NCBI GenBank assembly: GCA_022828595.1
Contig: JAKGHH010000005.1
Coordinates: 30,516,193 to 30,580,192, forward strand
Direction: 5' to 3'
Source of the DNA: Nelumbo lutea
Taxonomy: Eukaryota; Streptophyta; Magnoliopsida; Proteales; Nelumbonaceae
Length of the DNA: 64,000 bases
How positions within the stretch are numbered: the stretch's first letter is position 1; every line of letters begins with the position of its first letter. The position numbers were made by a program, and so were the translations under genes. Positions 11,262 to 22,700 of this stretch are shown one piece after another. The notes under the pieces are model-generated. The model saw only the letters and a list, made by a program, of their open reading frames with translations. It was not told the origin of the DNA and did no database searches.

Positions 11262-12429
11262 CGACCATGAATCTGATTTTACTTGGCATGAATTCTTCAG
11301 AGAAATGGGGACGTTGAGCTTCTTAGGATCATGAACCATGGAGCACTCAATCGTCTTTTGGTTTGACCAGTTTTCCCAGGACGTATGCCCTCGATCGAAC
11401 CATGAAACTCAAGGTGCCTGTTGAACTGCTCAAACCCTCCCCACTTCCTTATAGAGGGATTTTATTCCCCATCACTACTACCGTCATCGTTCTTTGGCTC
11501 TTCCTCGACTGATAGAACTTTATCTGCAATGTCATCCCAAAGAGGGAAGGAAATAAAAGGTTAAAACCACCACAGAGTAGGAGTTTGATTGAATCATCTT
11601 TATTTTCTCAGAGAAACATAACATGAGATGGGTTTTGTTGCTTACGGTGCCACTGGCCACACTTAGTCGAGACTAGGAGAGATCAACAGGTGTTGACGTT
11701 ACATCTACTCCGAAAAACGTAGCAGTGTTACGAAAAACTAGCTTTACAGTGGAATTGAGGGAGACTATGTCGGTCGCCACTCCGGTAGCATCAGTACCTG
11801 ATTGAATCATGATTTGCTCAAATGTAATGCTCTGCAAATTAAAAATTCATTTCAGAGAAGAGAAAAGGGAAGGATGGGTTTTTGAGTAACAAACAAAAAT
11901 TCAGTTATACCTTCATGGTGATTGTAGGCTTCTGAGGTTGACTGGCTCCCCACAAGATTAAGGAAAAGAGAGAGAAAAGTAAGATGAAGCCAAGAACGAA
12001 AGGGAGGTAATAACAGCGACGAGGTAGACTCCTTTCGGCTGTCTCATCTTCCAGAAGCCCCTCCTCTTCAATCACGGAGCATTCCTTCCATGACTTCTGT
12101 CCCTTGCGGTGGGGACCCCCTCGAGATCTATCGTTGGGCGTGATCTTGCGTGAACCAGGCTTGAGGGATCCGGAGAACTGGCTGCTGGAGGACTCACGAG
12201 AATGGCGACCGACGGAGGAGTGGGAGTGGGGGGGTGAGCCCATGGGGCTGAGTACCGACGTCGAATGGAAATATGTTGTTGTCTTCTCGCCATCGTGGGA
12301 GTCTCGTGATGGGTTCTGCACGTAGTAGACGGGCCTCTGAGGGGATCTCATCGGAGAAGATGGGGCGAGACTCGTCACCTTTGAATCTGTCTTGCGTGCA
12401 TTTTCTTTCCAGATCTTCACTTCGCCCAA
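11262..12429 (-). pseudogene. Captured LEA2/NHL-type membrane protein gene, disrupted
   Basis: This is an intron-containing copy of a LEA_2 (NDR1/HIN1-like) membrane protein resembling the Arabidopsis At1g45688/At5g42860 group. Exon 1 (12429-11911) encodes RPVYYVQNPSRDSHDGEKTT, the SPMGSPPHSHSS motif, an EEEGLLED stretch and a membrane segment (about residues 141-162), and ends at a GTATAA donor. Exon 2 (11831-11646) starts SITFEQ and includes FFGVDVTSTPVDLS, then a TAG at 11675-11673, before a GTAAGC donor. Exon 3 starts at 11523 (IKFYQSRKSQRT) and soon runs into TAA and frame changes, but family-like SRAYVLGKLV and VPISLKNSC are still readable. The family's usual start (MHAKTDS-like) lies at 12401-12399, where one base appears deleted; the upstream ATG at 12429 restores the frame. 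The longest product would be about 225 residues, lacking the C-terminal half. Confidence 0.85.
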
Positions 12430-12511
12430 GTCTGAAGCTAGCTAATTAGGACCCCAAAAATTAGAGAGAGAGACAGAGAATGCAAGTCTCCAAAGAGGAT
12501 GATTCCGCCAG

Positions 12512-12679
12512 AGGCGGCGGCGAACGGAGGCGGGCGGCGGCACCGGTGAATAGATTGTAAGAGGGAAAAGATGAACAGAAATTCTACCCTTAATTGATAT
12601 TACTTCTGAAATTTTATTTATTTTTTTAATTTTTTTAAAAGTATTATTTTTATTGATATTAGGGCCGTAAAGTTGCCCT
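12512..12679. repeat. Right terminal inverted repeat of the Pack-MULE
   Basis: This is the partner of 11096-11260. It begins internally with GCGGCGGCGAACGG and ends outward with GGGCCGTAAAGTTGCCCT. Nothing in it is coding. Confidence 0.85.
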
Positions 12680-13248
12680 CAGAAAATATCAGAATTGACT
12701 GAATTGTTTGTGAAGAGAGGGTTGCCTTCTCCGCCCCTTCCTCTACCACCCATATGCAGCTCAAAAAGTCAGTACATTCAAGCTTCTTCTCGTCATTTCT
12801 GGTGAAGCTAACACCAGATCTAAAAGTTCTCATGGCATTTTTTAGTTGTTTCCAGTATTTTTGTTTTTAGTATTGTTTTAGCTCCAAGACCAAGCCCAAA
12901 CTGGTATAACCACCGTGATTGCCTCTGATCGATCGTCATTTATATAATTTTGCGTTTCCTTGTTAGACATGCTTCTACACTCAGAGACCAGAACAATTTA
13001 TCGATGGATTTCAGTTCTGAGCTAATATTGTGTTTAATGGATTTCAAATTCAACCTACGAGTAAGCATGAATCCTTTTTTTTTTCTCTTTCCTTTTCATA
13101 CTTAATATTTGTTGTTTTTTGGAGGAATTTCGGAGGATCTGTTTTTCCGCGGCCATTGATAAGCCATATAGACTTGAGTCGTCCCCACGCCACTCGGCCA
13201 ACTATATAGACTTGAGTCCTAACCAGCTGCCTTGAGATCGCTACTTCC
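12680..13248 (+). promoter_or_regulatory. Upstream region of the TNL gene
   Basis: These 569 bp separate the Pack-MULE from the TNL start codon. A short direct repeat, ATATAGACTTGAGTC, occurs at about 13168 and 13205. The second copy carries ACTATATAGA, a plausible TATA box about 45 bp before the ATG. The start lies in CTTCCATGGGG, a good plant initiation context. The transcription start was not determined. Confidence 0.45.
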
Positions 13249-13784
13249 ATGGGGACCGAAGAAGACTCTTCTTCTTCTTCTTCTACTTCCTCTTCATCAG
13301 ATGGATGGAATTATGATGTCTTCTTGAGTTTCAGAGGTGAGGATACGCGTAAGAACTTCACCGAATATCTCTACACGGCTTTGGTCAAGAAAGGCGTTCA
13401 CACGTTCAGAGACGACAAAGAGCTCCAGAGAGGCGAGGAGATCTCCCCAGCGCTGCTGAAAGCAATCGAAGAGTCAAGGATTTGTATCATCATTTTCTCC
13501 AAGAACTATGCTTCTTCCAGATGGTGTCTCGATGAACTCTGCAAAATTCTCGAGTGCCGCGGCAGGAAGAGAAAGATTGGCCGGACAATTGTCATGCCCG
13601 TTTTCTATGACATCGATCCGTCGGATGTTCGAAAACAGACTGGGAGCTTCGCCGAGGCATTTGCGAGCCACGAAAAGCGTTTTGAGTTCAATACAGAGAT
13701 GATGGAGAAGGTGAAGAGGTGGAGATCGGCTCTCACTGAAGCGGCCAACTTGTCCGGTTGGGATCTCCGATGTCTTGCTAAAGG
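13249..13784 (+). CDS. TNL exon 1: TIR domain
   Basis: This exon encodes a Ser-rich leader (residues 7-17) and the TIR domain. It ends in phase 2 at AAAGG followed by the donor GTAACC (13785). Joining to exon 2 creates a Gly codon and continues the usual NLSGWDLR...[13 protein letters not shown] linker. The open frame would otherwise stop at once in the intron. Confidence 0.9.
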
Positions 13785-16700
13785 GTAACCTAATCTTCTC
13801 AGCTTTACTGAAATCCTTTACTTTTTTAATTCTGCAGTCTTAAAGGTGAAAGTTGGGGAGTTTATTCCAATAATCACTTATTTTGGACCGGGCCACACTA
13901 ATAAGTAATTATTTGCATTTGGAAAATAAGACTAAAATAAATATTTACTATTTATTTGAAAATCTCAAATTTTAAGCTTATTGTTATATATTTATTTTCT
14001 TTCTCGCCTATTTTAATCGGTTATATCATTTTGAAATACCTTACTACGCTATTTAAAATAAGTATTCTTCACCCCACATACTCATAAACACTTATTTTTC
14101 AAATAAGCATTTTTAAATTTAGCCTTATGACCCGTGCCTGGCACGTTTTGTCATTGAATTATTGAAGTCGGAGTCCTTTGGCTGTCTTCTTCTGTTAACC
14201 TTCCTCCTTCGTATGACACGTTATGACCAGTTTGCATTGAGATACTCCACTCAATAGAGACCCCCATAAAGTAAAACAAAAGATCAGTGCATCACATCAA
14301 CTGGTGTCAGATAAAACACTGGCGTTTCCTTATGGGTTATTTTGTAGGTGACATTTCAGTTTTTCCTCTCATTGCTTAATTTGTTATTTTCTATAATAAA
14401 ATGGATTAGATTAATAAACGGATAAGACACTCAAATGTATACAATCACAAAATATTTTTAATCAAACAATTAATTTAACTTGCTTCGTAAATATATTTTT
14501 CTTGCCTAACTCGTTACATAAATATAAGCATAATAACTAGCAACTAGAGAGTTGTTTATAATTGATGAAATTTACCATATTAATCAATCCAACTAATTCG
14601 ATCCGAGTTAGTTGGTTTTCTTTTAATATTTTCATTCAGTTTTAATTAAGCAATTATGTTAACATAAGTGGTTGGGTTGGCTTTGGTTTGTCTGTGTAAA
14701 CTAACCAAAATCAATTCGAGTTAATCAATTGATACATATTAGTATTTTATATTCTAAATTTAATTTTTTAATATAGAAAAGTGGAAAATTTTCCATATCT
14801 CCTAAAATATTTTACATTGTCAATGTATTTTTTAAAAATATTATTGCAGTTTTTTAAATTTAAATCTTTTGAACCAATTGGCCAAATTGAGAATTGTTGC
14901 AAATTAATACAACTCTGGTTTTTGCTAATGATCGGTTGTTTCAGTTGAACAATTCCCCAATCCAACCAAAATTTTGACATTTTCGTGTCTCTTGTTAAAG
15001 GATTTTAACAAAGGAGGTCTACTTGCAATTGTGTCAGAAAGTTTAGGGGAGATGCTTGCAATTACCAAACTTCATAGAGGTTTCAGCAATTGTGGAACAC
15101 TTTAGGGGAGGTTTCAAGTTTCAACAATTTACCCTAAATTTGATTATACCTATTTACGAAAAAGAAAAAAACAAACCTGCTCTCTATCATTTAGTTCATT
15201 TGTCTAAAATGAGAATTTTTTATATTTTTTCAGGAACCAAACATAAGAAATAGTAGGAATGCAAATAGATTGGATCAAATTCGAATCAGGGTATATTCGA
15301 ATTCGATCTGACACTGTTCATGCCAGATCCAATCCGATAAGATCTGATAGGACTTTATCTGAATTCAAATCCTATCGGATCTTCGGATCTAATTTGATCT
15401 GACTTGTTTTTTTAATTAATAAATTATTAAAAGAAAAAATAAAATATACCAATTTAAATAAAGAAAAAAACAAAAAAATATGAGTATTTTTTAATTATTT
15501 TCATCATACATACATGTTTTTTATAAAAATAAATAATATAACAAATTTATAAAAATACAGTATAAAAAAAAATAAATAAATATATGTATTATATATTTAT
15601 ATTTATAAATATATAACACATCGGATCCGATCTTCTCATATCAGATGGGGGGATCTAAGTTCGATCCAAAAATCCGACCAGAGGTGATCCAAATTTGACC
15701 ATATAGGATCTGATCCGATTTGCACCCCTAAGAAATAGTTTCTTCACTAAGATATCTTTTCATAAAACCTCTCTTAAACAATCTCACCTACCTAGAAGGC
15801 TAGTACTTCATCCTAAAATATCTCCCCCTCTTTAAATCTCTCCCAAGCTATCTCATTTTTCCAACATTATCCAACGTTTTCTCCTAATACTCTCTCTCTC
15901 TCTCTCCAAATACATGCATTTGTTTGTCCATCAAGACAGAACCAAGTGGGAACATCTAAGTGGGAATTCAAACCCTATTTGATTTGTTGTGTAGTTGTGT
16001 ACGAGAGTTTTGTAGGATCTATATTATACACAAGGGCCATGTGATAAAGATGCACGTTTATCTTGAATTCAACCGATAATATACACAGGTACCATATGAT
16101 TTATAGTGCTAGTGTCAAGGATTTTGTTAGATTTATATTGTACATAGGCTTTGTACAATCTAATACTATACATGAGATCCATATTCTTTTTAGTGCCTAC
16201 GCTCCATTTGGTGACAACCTAATTATATACAAATATTGTATTATTTAAGTTAGAATTTCAGTTTAATTTGATATTAATAAATTACAATTAAAAACAAATT
16301 AAAATATAAAACATTAATATTTAAGAATATTATAATAAGAAGAGTAAAAACTGATATATAGAAAGATAAATAAAGATAAGTAATAACTGTAAAATTATAA
16401 TAACTAATAAAAATTATAATTCAAAATTCCCATTTAAATTCCATTCTAAGTAATTAAAACTAAAAAATAAATAATAAAAATTAATAAATTAATCAAAATG
16501 AACAAAAGTACTAACATAGTTTTATTAACGAAAATTATCGATTTTAAATTTAATATTTTCTCACTTAAAATCCACTTATTTTCTACTTAAAAATAATTAC
16601 ATGAATAAAACTTCTCATACTAATTGTACATTTTTATCAACAAAAATTATTAAAAAATAATTAAAGTCAATTAAAATTTCTTTTAAAAATAATAAAAATA

Positions 16701-19700
16701 ATTAATTTTATGTAAACATTTATTAATTTCAATTCAATTTAGAATACTAAAAATTAATACAAAATTTGGTCATTCTCATCACTCTCTCAGGGGTGGAACA
16801 TTGATCCTGCTAGATATATCTAAAGTATTATGCTTGATCTCTTAGCAAGACAATATAATTATTGTTAATGCTTAAAATTTATAAATTTTAATTATTAATT
16901 GTTTAATATTTGTTGATTGGCATGCATAGAAAAAAATCTAAGGTAAAATGTAGGACTTGGATAAATATAATAGGTGGTTGAAGCATGGTGTGCGGGTAGG
17001 AGAGTAATTTGGGTGGGCTTGGTTTGGGCTTTTATCAAACTTTGAATGTACCTGAACCAAAGGCCTGATCCTAAAGCAATATAAAATGCTAACTTGTCAT
17101 ATGATATTTTTTATATCATATGACATTAACACATAATGGACCTTGGCCCAGAAATTTGCTGGTTGAGCCAGGCTGGGTTTTTAGGCTAGGCTAAGAAATG
17201 ATCACCCCAAATGGTGTGGTCATAGGAATGGAGCACTTGTGAGCAATGTTTTAAAAAAATGAACCGGAAATGGAATTGTTTTGGGCACCGGTTTTTGGGT
17301 AAATGGTCCGATCATCTAGTTTGAATGGACGGCCCGTTCTGACAGCAAAATTAAAAAAAATAAAAAAACAGTAAAAAATCATTGAACGGGTTGATGGATC
17401 GACGGTTCAATCACCCGGGTCAATGGTTTGTTGACCTTTTCAACAATTTTTTACCAGATTCCGGGTTTTGGGTAAAACAGAACCGGTTGTCTGAACGGTT
17501 CCCAAGTTGAATGGTCCAACCGTCAACTTAATGGCATGACTTATTGAAGGAGAGAGGGTTAACGGCGTGTTAATTGAGGAGAGACAGTGAGAGTAGCTAA
17601 TGAGAAAGAGGAGAGAGAGAGTAAGTAGCAAGTTAATCAGGAGAGATTATGGAAAAGTCTTACAAGTAATTAGCTACTTGAATTATTTTGTTCAATTTTT
17701 GAACATTGAAATGGGAAGGAAAAAGAGAGTGCTGCTAAGTGCTTACATTGACATCCTTGTTTTAGTATATTCTAGTTGGGACTTCCGGTTCACAAGTTTG
17801 CTAAACGAAATTGAAGGAAAAGAATTCTACTGAAAAAGGAAAAAGGAGCCCTTTGATATTCTTAATTAAGCAAAACCAGTCCAAGTCTAAACCAAACATT
17901 ATTTTTTGAATATGTTTATGAGATCAAAATACAATTGAAGTGCACTCTTCATGAGAGTGACGAAATTATGTATTATTTTAAAGTTAAATTTAAATGTAAA
18001 ATTAATAAATTTCCATGAATAAAACAAATTTTATTGATATTTTTGTTCATTTAATTAATTTATTGATTATCATTAGTTTTTATTAGTTTCAATTAATTTT
18101 AAATAGGGATTTTGAACTATACTTTTTAGTAATGAAGCAATTAATAATTAAATATATTTTATTAGATAATATAATTTTAGTATTATTTCTTATCTTATCC
18201 TACTTTCTATTATTTTTCTCCCATTTGTATCTTAGATATCATGTTCTACTCCTTTTATTCTAATATTAAGTTTTAAATTAAATATTAATATTTTATATAT
18301 TTAATTCATTTTTTAATTATAATTAATAATTAATATCTACATTATATAAGATAGATACTTGCCTTAGTTTTGGTGCAGATCATTAAGTTAAGTTAGATAT
18401 ATTATATAATATTAACTTGACCTTTATTTACACGTGCACAGAGTTAAATTAGATTAACATTCTTAACTTTACTTCTGGATTTGTGTAAATAACAAGTAAA
18501 GGCATGCATAATACCATGTACAGTACAGATTGTGCAGGCCTGCGTATAATACAAATCTTAGTGCTTGACAAAAAAGCAACATAAATCATGGTACCTGTGT
18601 GCAATGTGGGTCAAAGTTGAAAGAAACGGGCATTGTATATCACGCAGCCCGTGTAGACTGTAGAGCACCGATCCTGTGAAAATCTCACACAACAAATCAC
18701 ATGGGGCTTGAGTTCTTGCTAAGGTGCTCCAATGTCGTTCCCCTAATGGAGAAATAAATACATGCTTTTAAATGGTGAAGAGAGATATAATGAGTTTTAG
18801 GCTGCGTTTAGTTGCAGTGCAATTTTATTTTGCACTAGTACAAATGCATGAGAGTGCAAATGGAATATTGTAAAATTTGGTATAACTTTGTTTTGAGTTT
18901 TATTTATTTTGCTTTATGTCTTAATTTACTTCATTTGCATTGCAATCAAATAAAATAAGCTAAAATTTAAAAGAAAAAAGGTCAGAAATTGCACTGTCAT
19001 GATTTTGCATCAGTACAGATTTATTTGCATTACAACCAAACGCAGCCTTAGGAGGAGAAATATACTAAAAAGTGCAAATATAAAAAAATAAAATTCTTGT
19101 TTAATTTTGTTTTGGAATTTTACTTTATTCTGCTTCATGTCTTAATTTATTTTATTTGAATTGCAACCAAACAAAATAAACTAAAATTTGAAACCAAAAT
19201 AGGTAAGAATTTACACTCAAATCATTTGCACTCCCATGCATTTGTATTAGTGCAAATAAATTTGCAATGCAACCAAACACAGCGTTAAGATTCACAGAGT
19301 GGTGTTAAGAGATGCCCCTATTAATGGGGAATCATTACATTCAATTTCATAATAAAAGAAAATTGACTCCGTTGTAAGGAGCCCCTATTTGATTTTTCTT
19401 TTCATCTTTTAAATAAAAACCACAAAATTCTAAAGGATTTTGAAAGCAAAAGAGATTAAGTTGATATGGACAACTGCGTTTTTGAAAGCAAAAGAGATTA
19501 AGCTGATATGGACTGCATTTTTGAAAATGTTATAGATATAGATGGCCTTGGTTGCCTTGGTTGCCTTGGTTGCTCATGCATGTACATAATTAGCAATGTC
19601 CAGAATCTAGCTATCAGCAAGAAATTCACTTCTTGGTTTTGCTTCTTGACTGATATATTTGCTTGAATTTTTTTGCATTATCAATATTTTTACTCTATTA

Positions 19701-22700
19701 TTTGGATCACAATTGGCAGGCACGAAGCCAAGTTTGTCCATAAAATTGTTGAAGAGGTTTTCACTAAATTGATTCAAATGCAAATGAAGGTTGCCACCCA
19801 CTTAGTTGGATTGGATTCCCGTGTAGAAAAAATGACTTCTTTGTTAAGTGTTGGATCACACGATGTTCGTTTTGTGGGGATCTGGGGTATGGGTGGAATA
19901 GGTAAGACAACAATAGCAAAAGCCCTCTACAGCCTAATCTTTCACAGGTTTGAAGGTTGCAGTTTCCTTCATGATATCAGAGACATTTCAGAAGAGCCCA
20001 ACGGTTTAGTTCGACTGCAGGAGCAACTTCTTTCTGATATCCTAATGGTTTCAAAGGAAAATATAAGGATAAGTACTGTCGATAGAGGAGTCAATTTGAT
20101 CAAAGAAAAGCTCAGCTGTAAAAGGGTTCTCGTTGTTCTTGATAACGTGGATCAATTAAACCAATTGGATGCACTAGCAAGAGCACACGATTGGTTTGGT
20201 TTGGGAAGTAGAGTTATTATAACAACTAGAGACGAGCATTTGTTAAATGAGCTTCGAGTGGACACTGTATATAAGGTTAGAAAGTTGGACAAGGAGGAAT
20301 CTCTTGAACTTTTTAGCTGGCATACCTTTAGAAAAGATCACCCTATAAGTGAATATGAGGAGCTCGCCAGAAACATAGTGTCTTGCCTTGGGGGCCTTCC
20401 ATTAGCTCTTCAGGTTTTAGGCTCTTTCTTGGGTGAATATAGAAGCATACCTGAGTGGAGAAGTGCATTGGAGAAGTTAAAGAGAATACCTAATAAAGAC
20501 ATTCAGAAGCAACTTAGACTAAGCTTTGATGCATTAGATGAAAATGAGAAGGACATATTTCTTGATATTGCTTGTTTCTTTATTAGAATTGAGAAAGAAG
20601 ATGTAGTTACAGTACTTAACAGTTGTGGATTCTTCTCAGAGATTGGAATTAGTGTTCTGGCCCGTAGGTCTCTCCTAATAATTGATGAAAAAAATGAACT
20701 GAGAATGCATGATCTAGTTCGAGACATGGGAAGGGAAATTGTTCGTGAAGAAGCACCAAAGGAGCCTCAAGAACGTAGTAGATTGTGGTATCACGAGGAT
20801 GCCTTCCAAGTATTAACAAAGCACACGGTATGAACTTTAGTATTTCTTCAATTTTTCTCTTTTTCCATTGTTGAACAATTTTGATTTTGTTGCTATTGTA
20901 ATTTAGTATTGGGATAAAGCTATTCATGCATGGTTACTGAAAGGTAAAAAAATAATTTAGCATGATTTAACATGGAAAATATGAACTTAAAGTACAAATC
21001 AAAATTAATAGTATTCTTGAATATTAAGGCTTTCCTTGGTTGCAGTGCAATTTTATTTGCACTAGTACAAATGCATGAGAGTGCAAAGGAAAAGAATGCA
21101 AATTCTGGTTAATTAGGTATGCACCGGACATAATTAATTATTATCTAATGTGACCAATACAGTTAAAACAAATATTAAACACACATATGTATATATGTAT
21201 GTATCATGCATGTATATGTATGAATGTATGCATGTAGTATGTACATACATATGTATGTACATACATATGTATGTATAGGGATGATCATTCTTGGCCTAGC
21301 CCGACCCAACCTACCAATTTATGTGCCTGGGCCTAGGTTTTTGTGTGCAGGCCTAGTCTGGGCCTACATCAAGCCTAGAAAATTATATGCTGGGCTTGGG
21401 CCCAATACTTCAAACCCAGTCCACAATATAATATAAAATATACTTTTAAATATAATATATGATATACATATTTTCATATATTATAATATGTATTATAATT
21501 TATATAGTATATATACATAAGTATATTTTATTTTATATTAAATGTTTATTATTTTATATAAAATTTAAAAGTTTTAACTTTTATTTTACCATATAAATAA
21601 ATATTTACGAATTGACATGTGTCAATACTTAAGTCAATTCCAGTATGAAAATTATCCATAGGCCTTGTATGGATGAAGGCAAGGTCTTCATTTTCATTCC
21701 CTAAGCAATGTGGAACTTGGGAAAACATTCAATGGTTGCAATAACTATTTCGTGTTATTTCAAATCTTACATTGTTGAAGAATGGGAATGAAAGCATTGC
21801 CTTTATTAGGTAGGCCAAGCCAAATCAAGCTTAACAATTAAATGAGGCTAGTCCATGCCTTATTTTTTTGTGCCATTGGCCTAAAGCCTAGCCAAACCCA
21901 ACTTAACTTTGGATTATGTAAATTTTTGTATGTATTATACGTTATTTAATTTAAATTTTTGTATGTATTATACGTTACTCATTAGGCCTAAAAATCCTGT
22001 AAACCCAACTTGGGCCCGTGTAGGGCCAGGCCTACCATAAAGCCCTTATCATTGGTGTTAAACCCGGCTTGGCCGCTTGAGCCTAATAAAATGCAAATAG
22101 TAAATTATAACCTAGTCTGCCTTTCCTTTCTTTTGTTGATGATGCTTCCTTTTCTAGATATGGATAATAAAATTATCTTCATAATCTTCTAAGCCTTGTT
22201 CTAATTTTATGGGGTCGTCTACATAAATCCTATTACTTCAACATGTTTTGTTTTGTTTTTTTTTTTTTAACTTTTTATCTACTCCTAGATCTTCAAATCC
22301 CTTTAACTTGTAATAAATCACTTTACATATAGGTGTTGTAGATGGTATTCTCTATACATGACCAAACTATCTTTTAGTAAACTTTTTGTCATTTTATTGC
22401 CTGTAAGAGCTACTCCTAGGTTCATTCAAATGAGTAAATTTCTAATCTTGGTCTAACTTATTTTTCCATTCATGCATCTCAACATTCAAATTTTGACCAT
22501 GCTCATTTATTCAATAGGTTATTGGCTTTAAGTTGGTAATTAATTTAGGGTCACTCCTTACGATAATAATATTACCAACATACACAATCAACATAATTAC
22601 AAAATCTTCCATCCTCTTAACAAAGTAAGTGTGATCAATTTGAGATTGTTTGAGCCAATCTTCATAATAGATCCTTTAAGCCTATCAAACTAAGCTCTAG

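Larger units (their letters stand above)
11096..12679. mobile_element. Pack-MULE candidate carrying a LEA2-family gene
   Basis: The element is 1584 bp long and bounded by long inverted repeats of about 165 bp, starting AGGGCAATTTTAGGGCC on the left and AGGGCAACTTTACGGCC on the complement of the right. Between them lies a host-type gene with introns and no transposase. Long TIRs plus captured genomic DNA are the hallmark of Pack-MULEs (non-autonomous Mutator-like elements). The best target duplication at these ends is TAATAAATA versus CAGAAAATA, only 6 of 9, so the insertion is old, or the ends are off by a base or two, or the superfamily differs. It ends 570 bp upstream of the TNL start codon. 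Confidence 0.75.

Noticed and set aside
12104..12325. Plus-strand frame opposite the LEA2 exon
   Set aside because: Antisense shadow of the captured gene; the minus-strand frame matches a known family.
11087..12688. A clean 9-bp target duplication for the Pack-MULE
   Set aside because: The best pair at the inferred ends is only 6 of 9 identical, so I do not claim one.
13474..13702. Two frames (65 minus, 64 plus codons) inside TNL exon 1
   Set aside because: Shadows of the TIR coding sequence.
20503..20927. Minus-strand frames over TNL exon 2
   Set aside because: Antisense shadows of the NB-ARC coding sequence.
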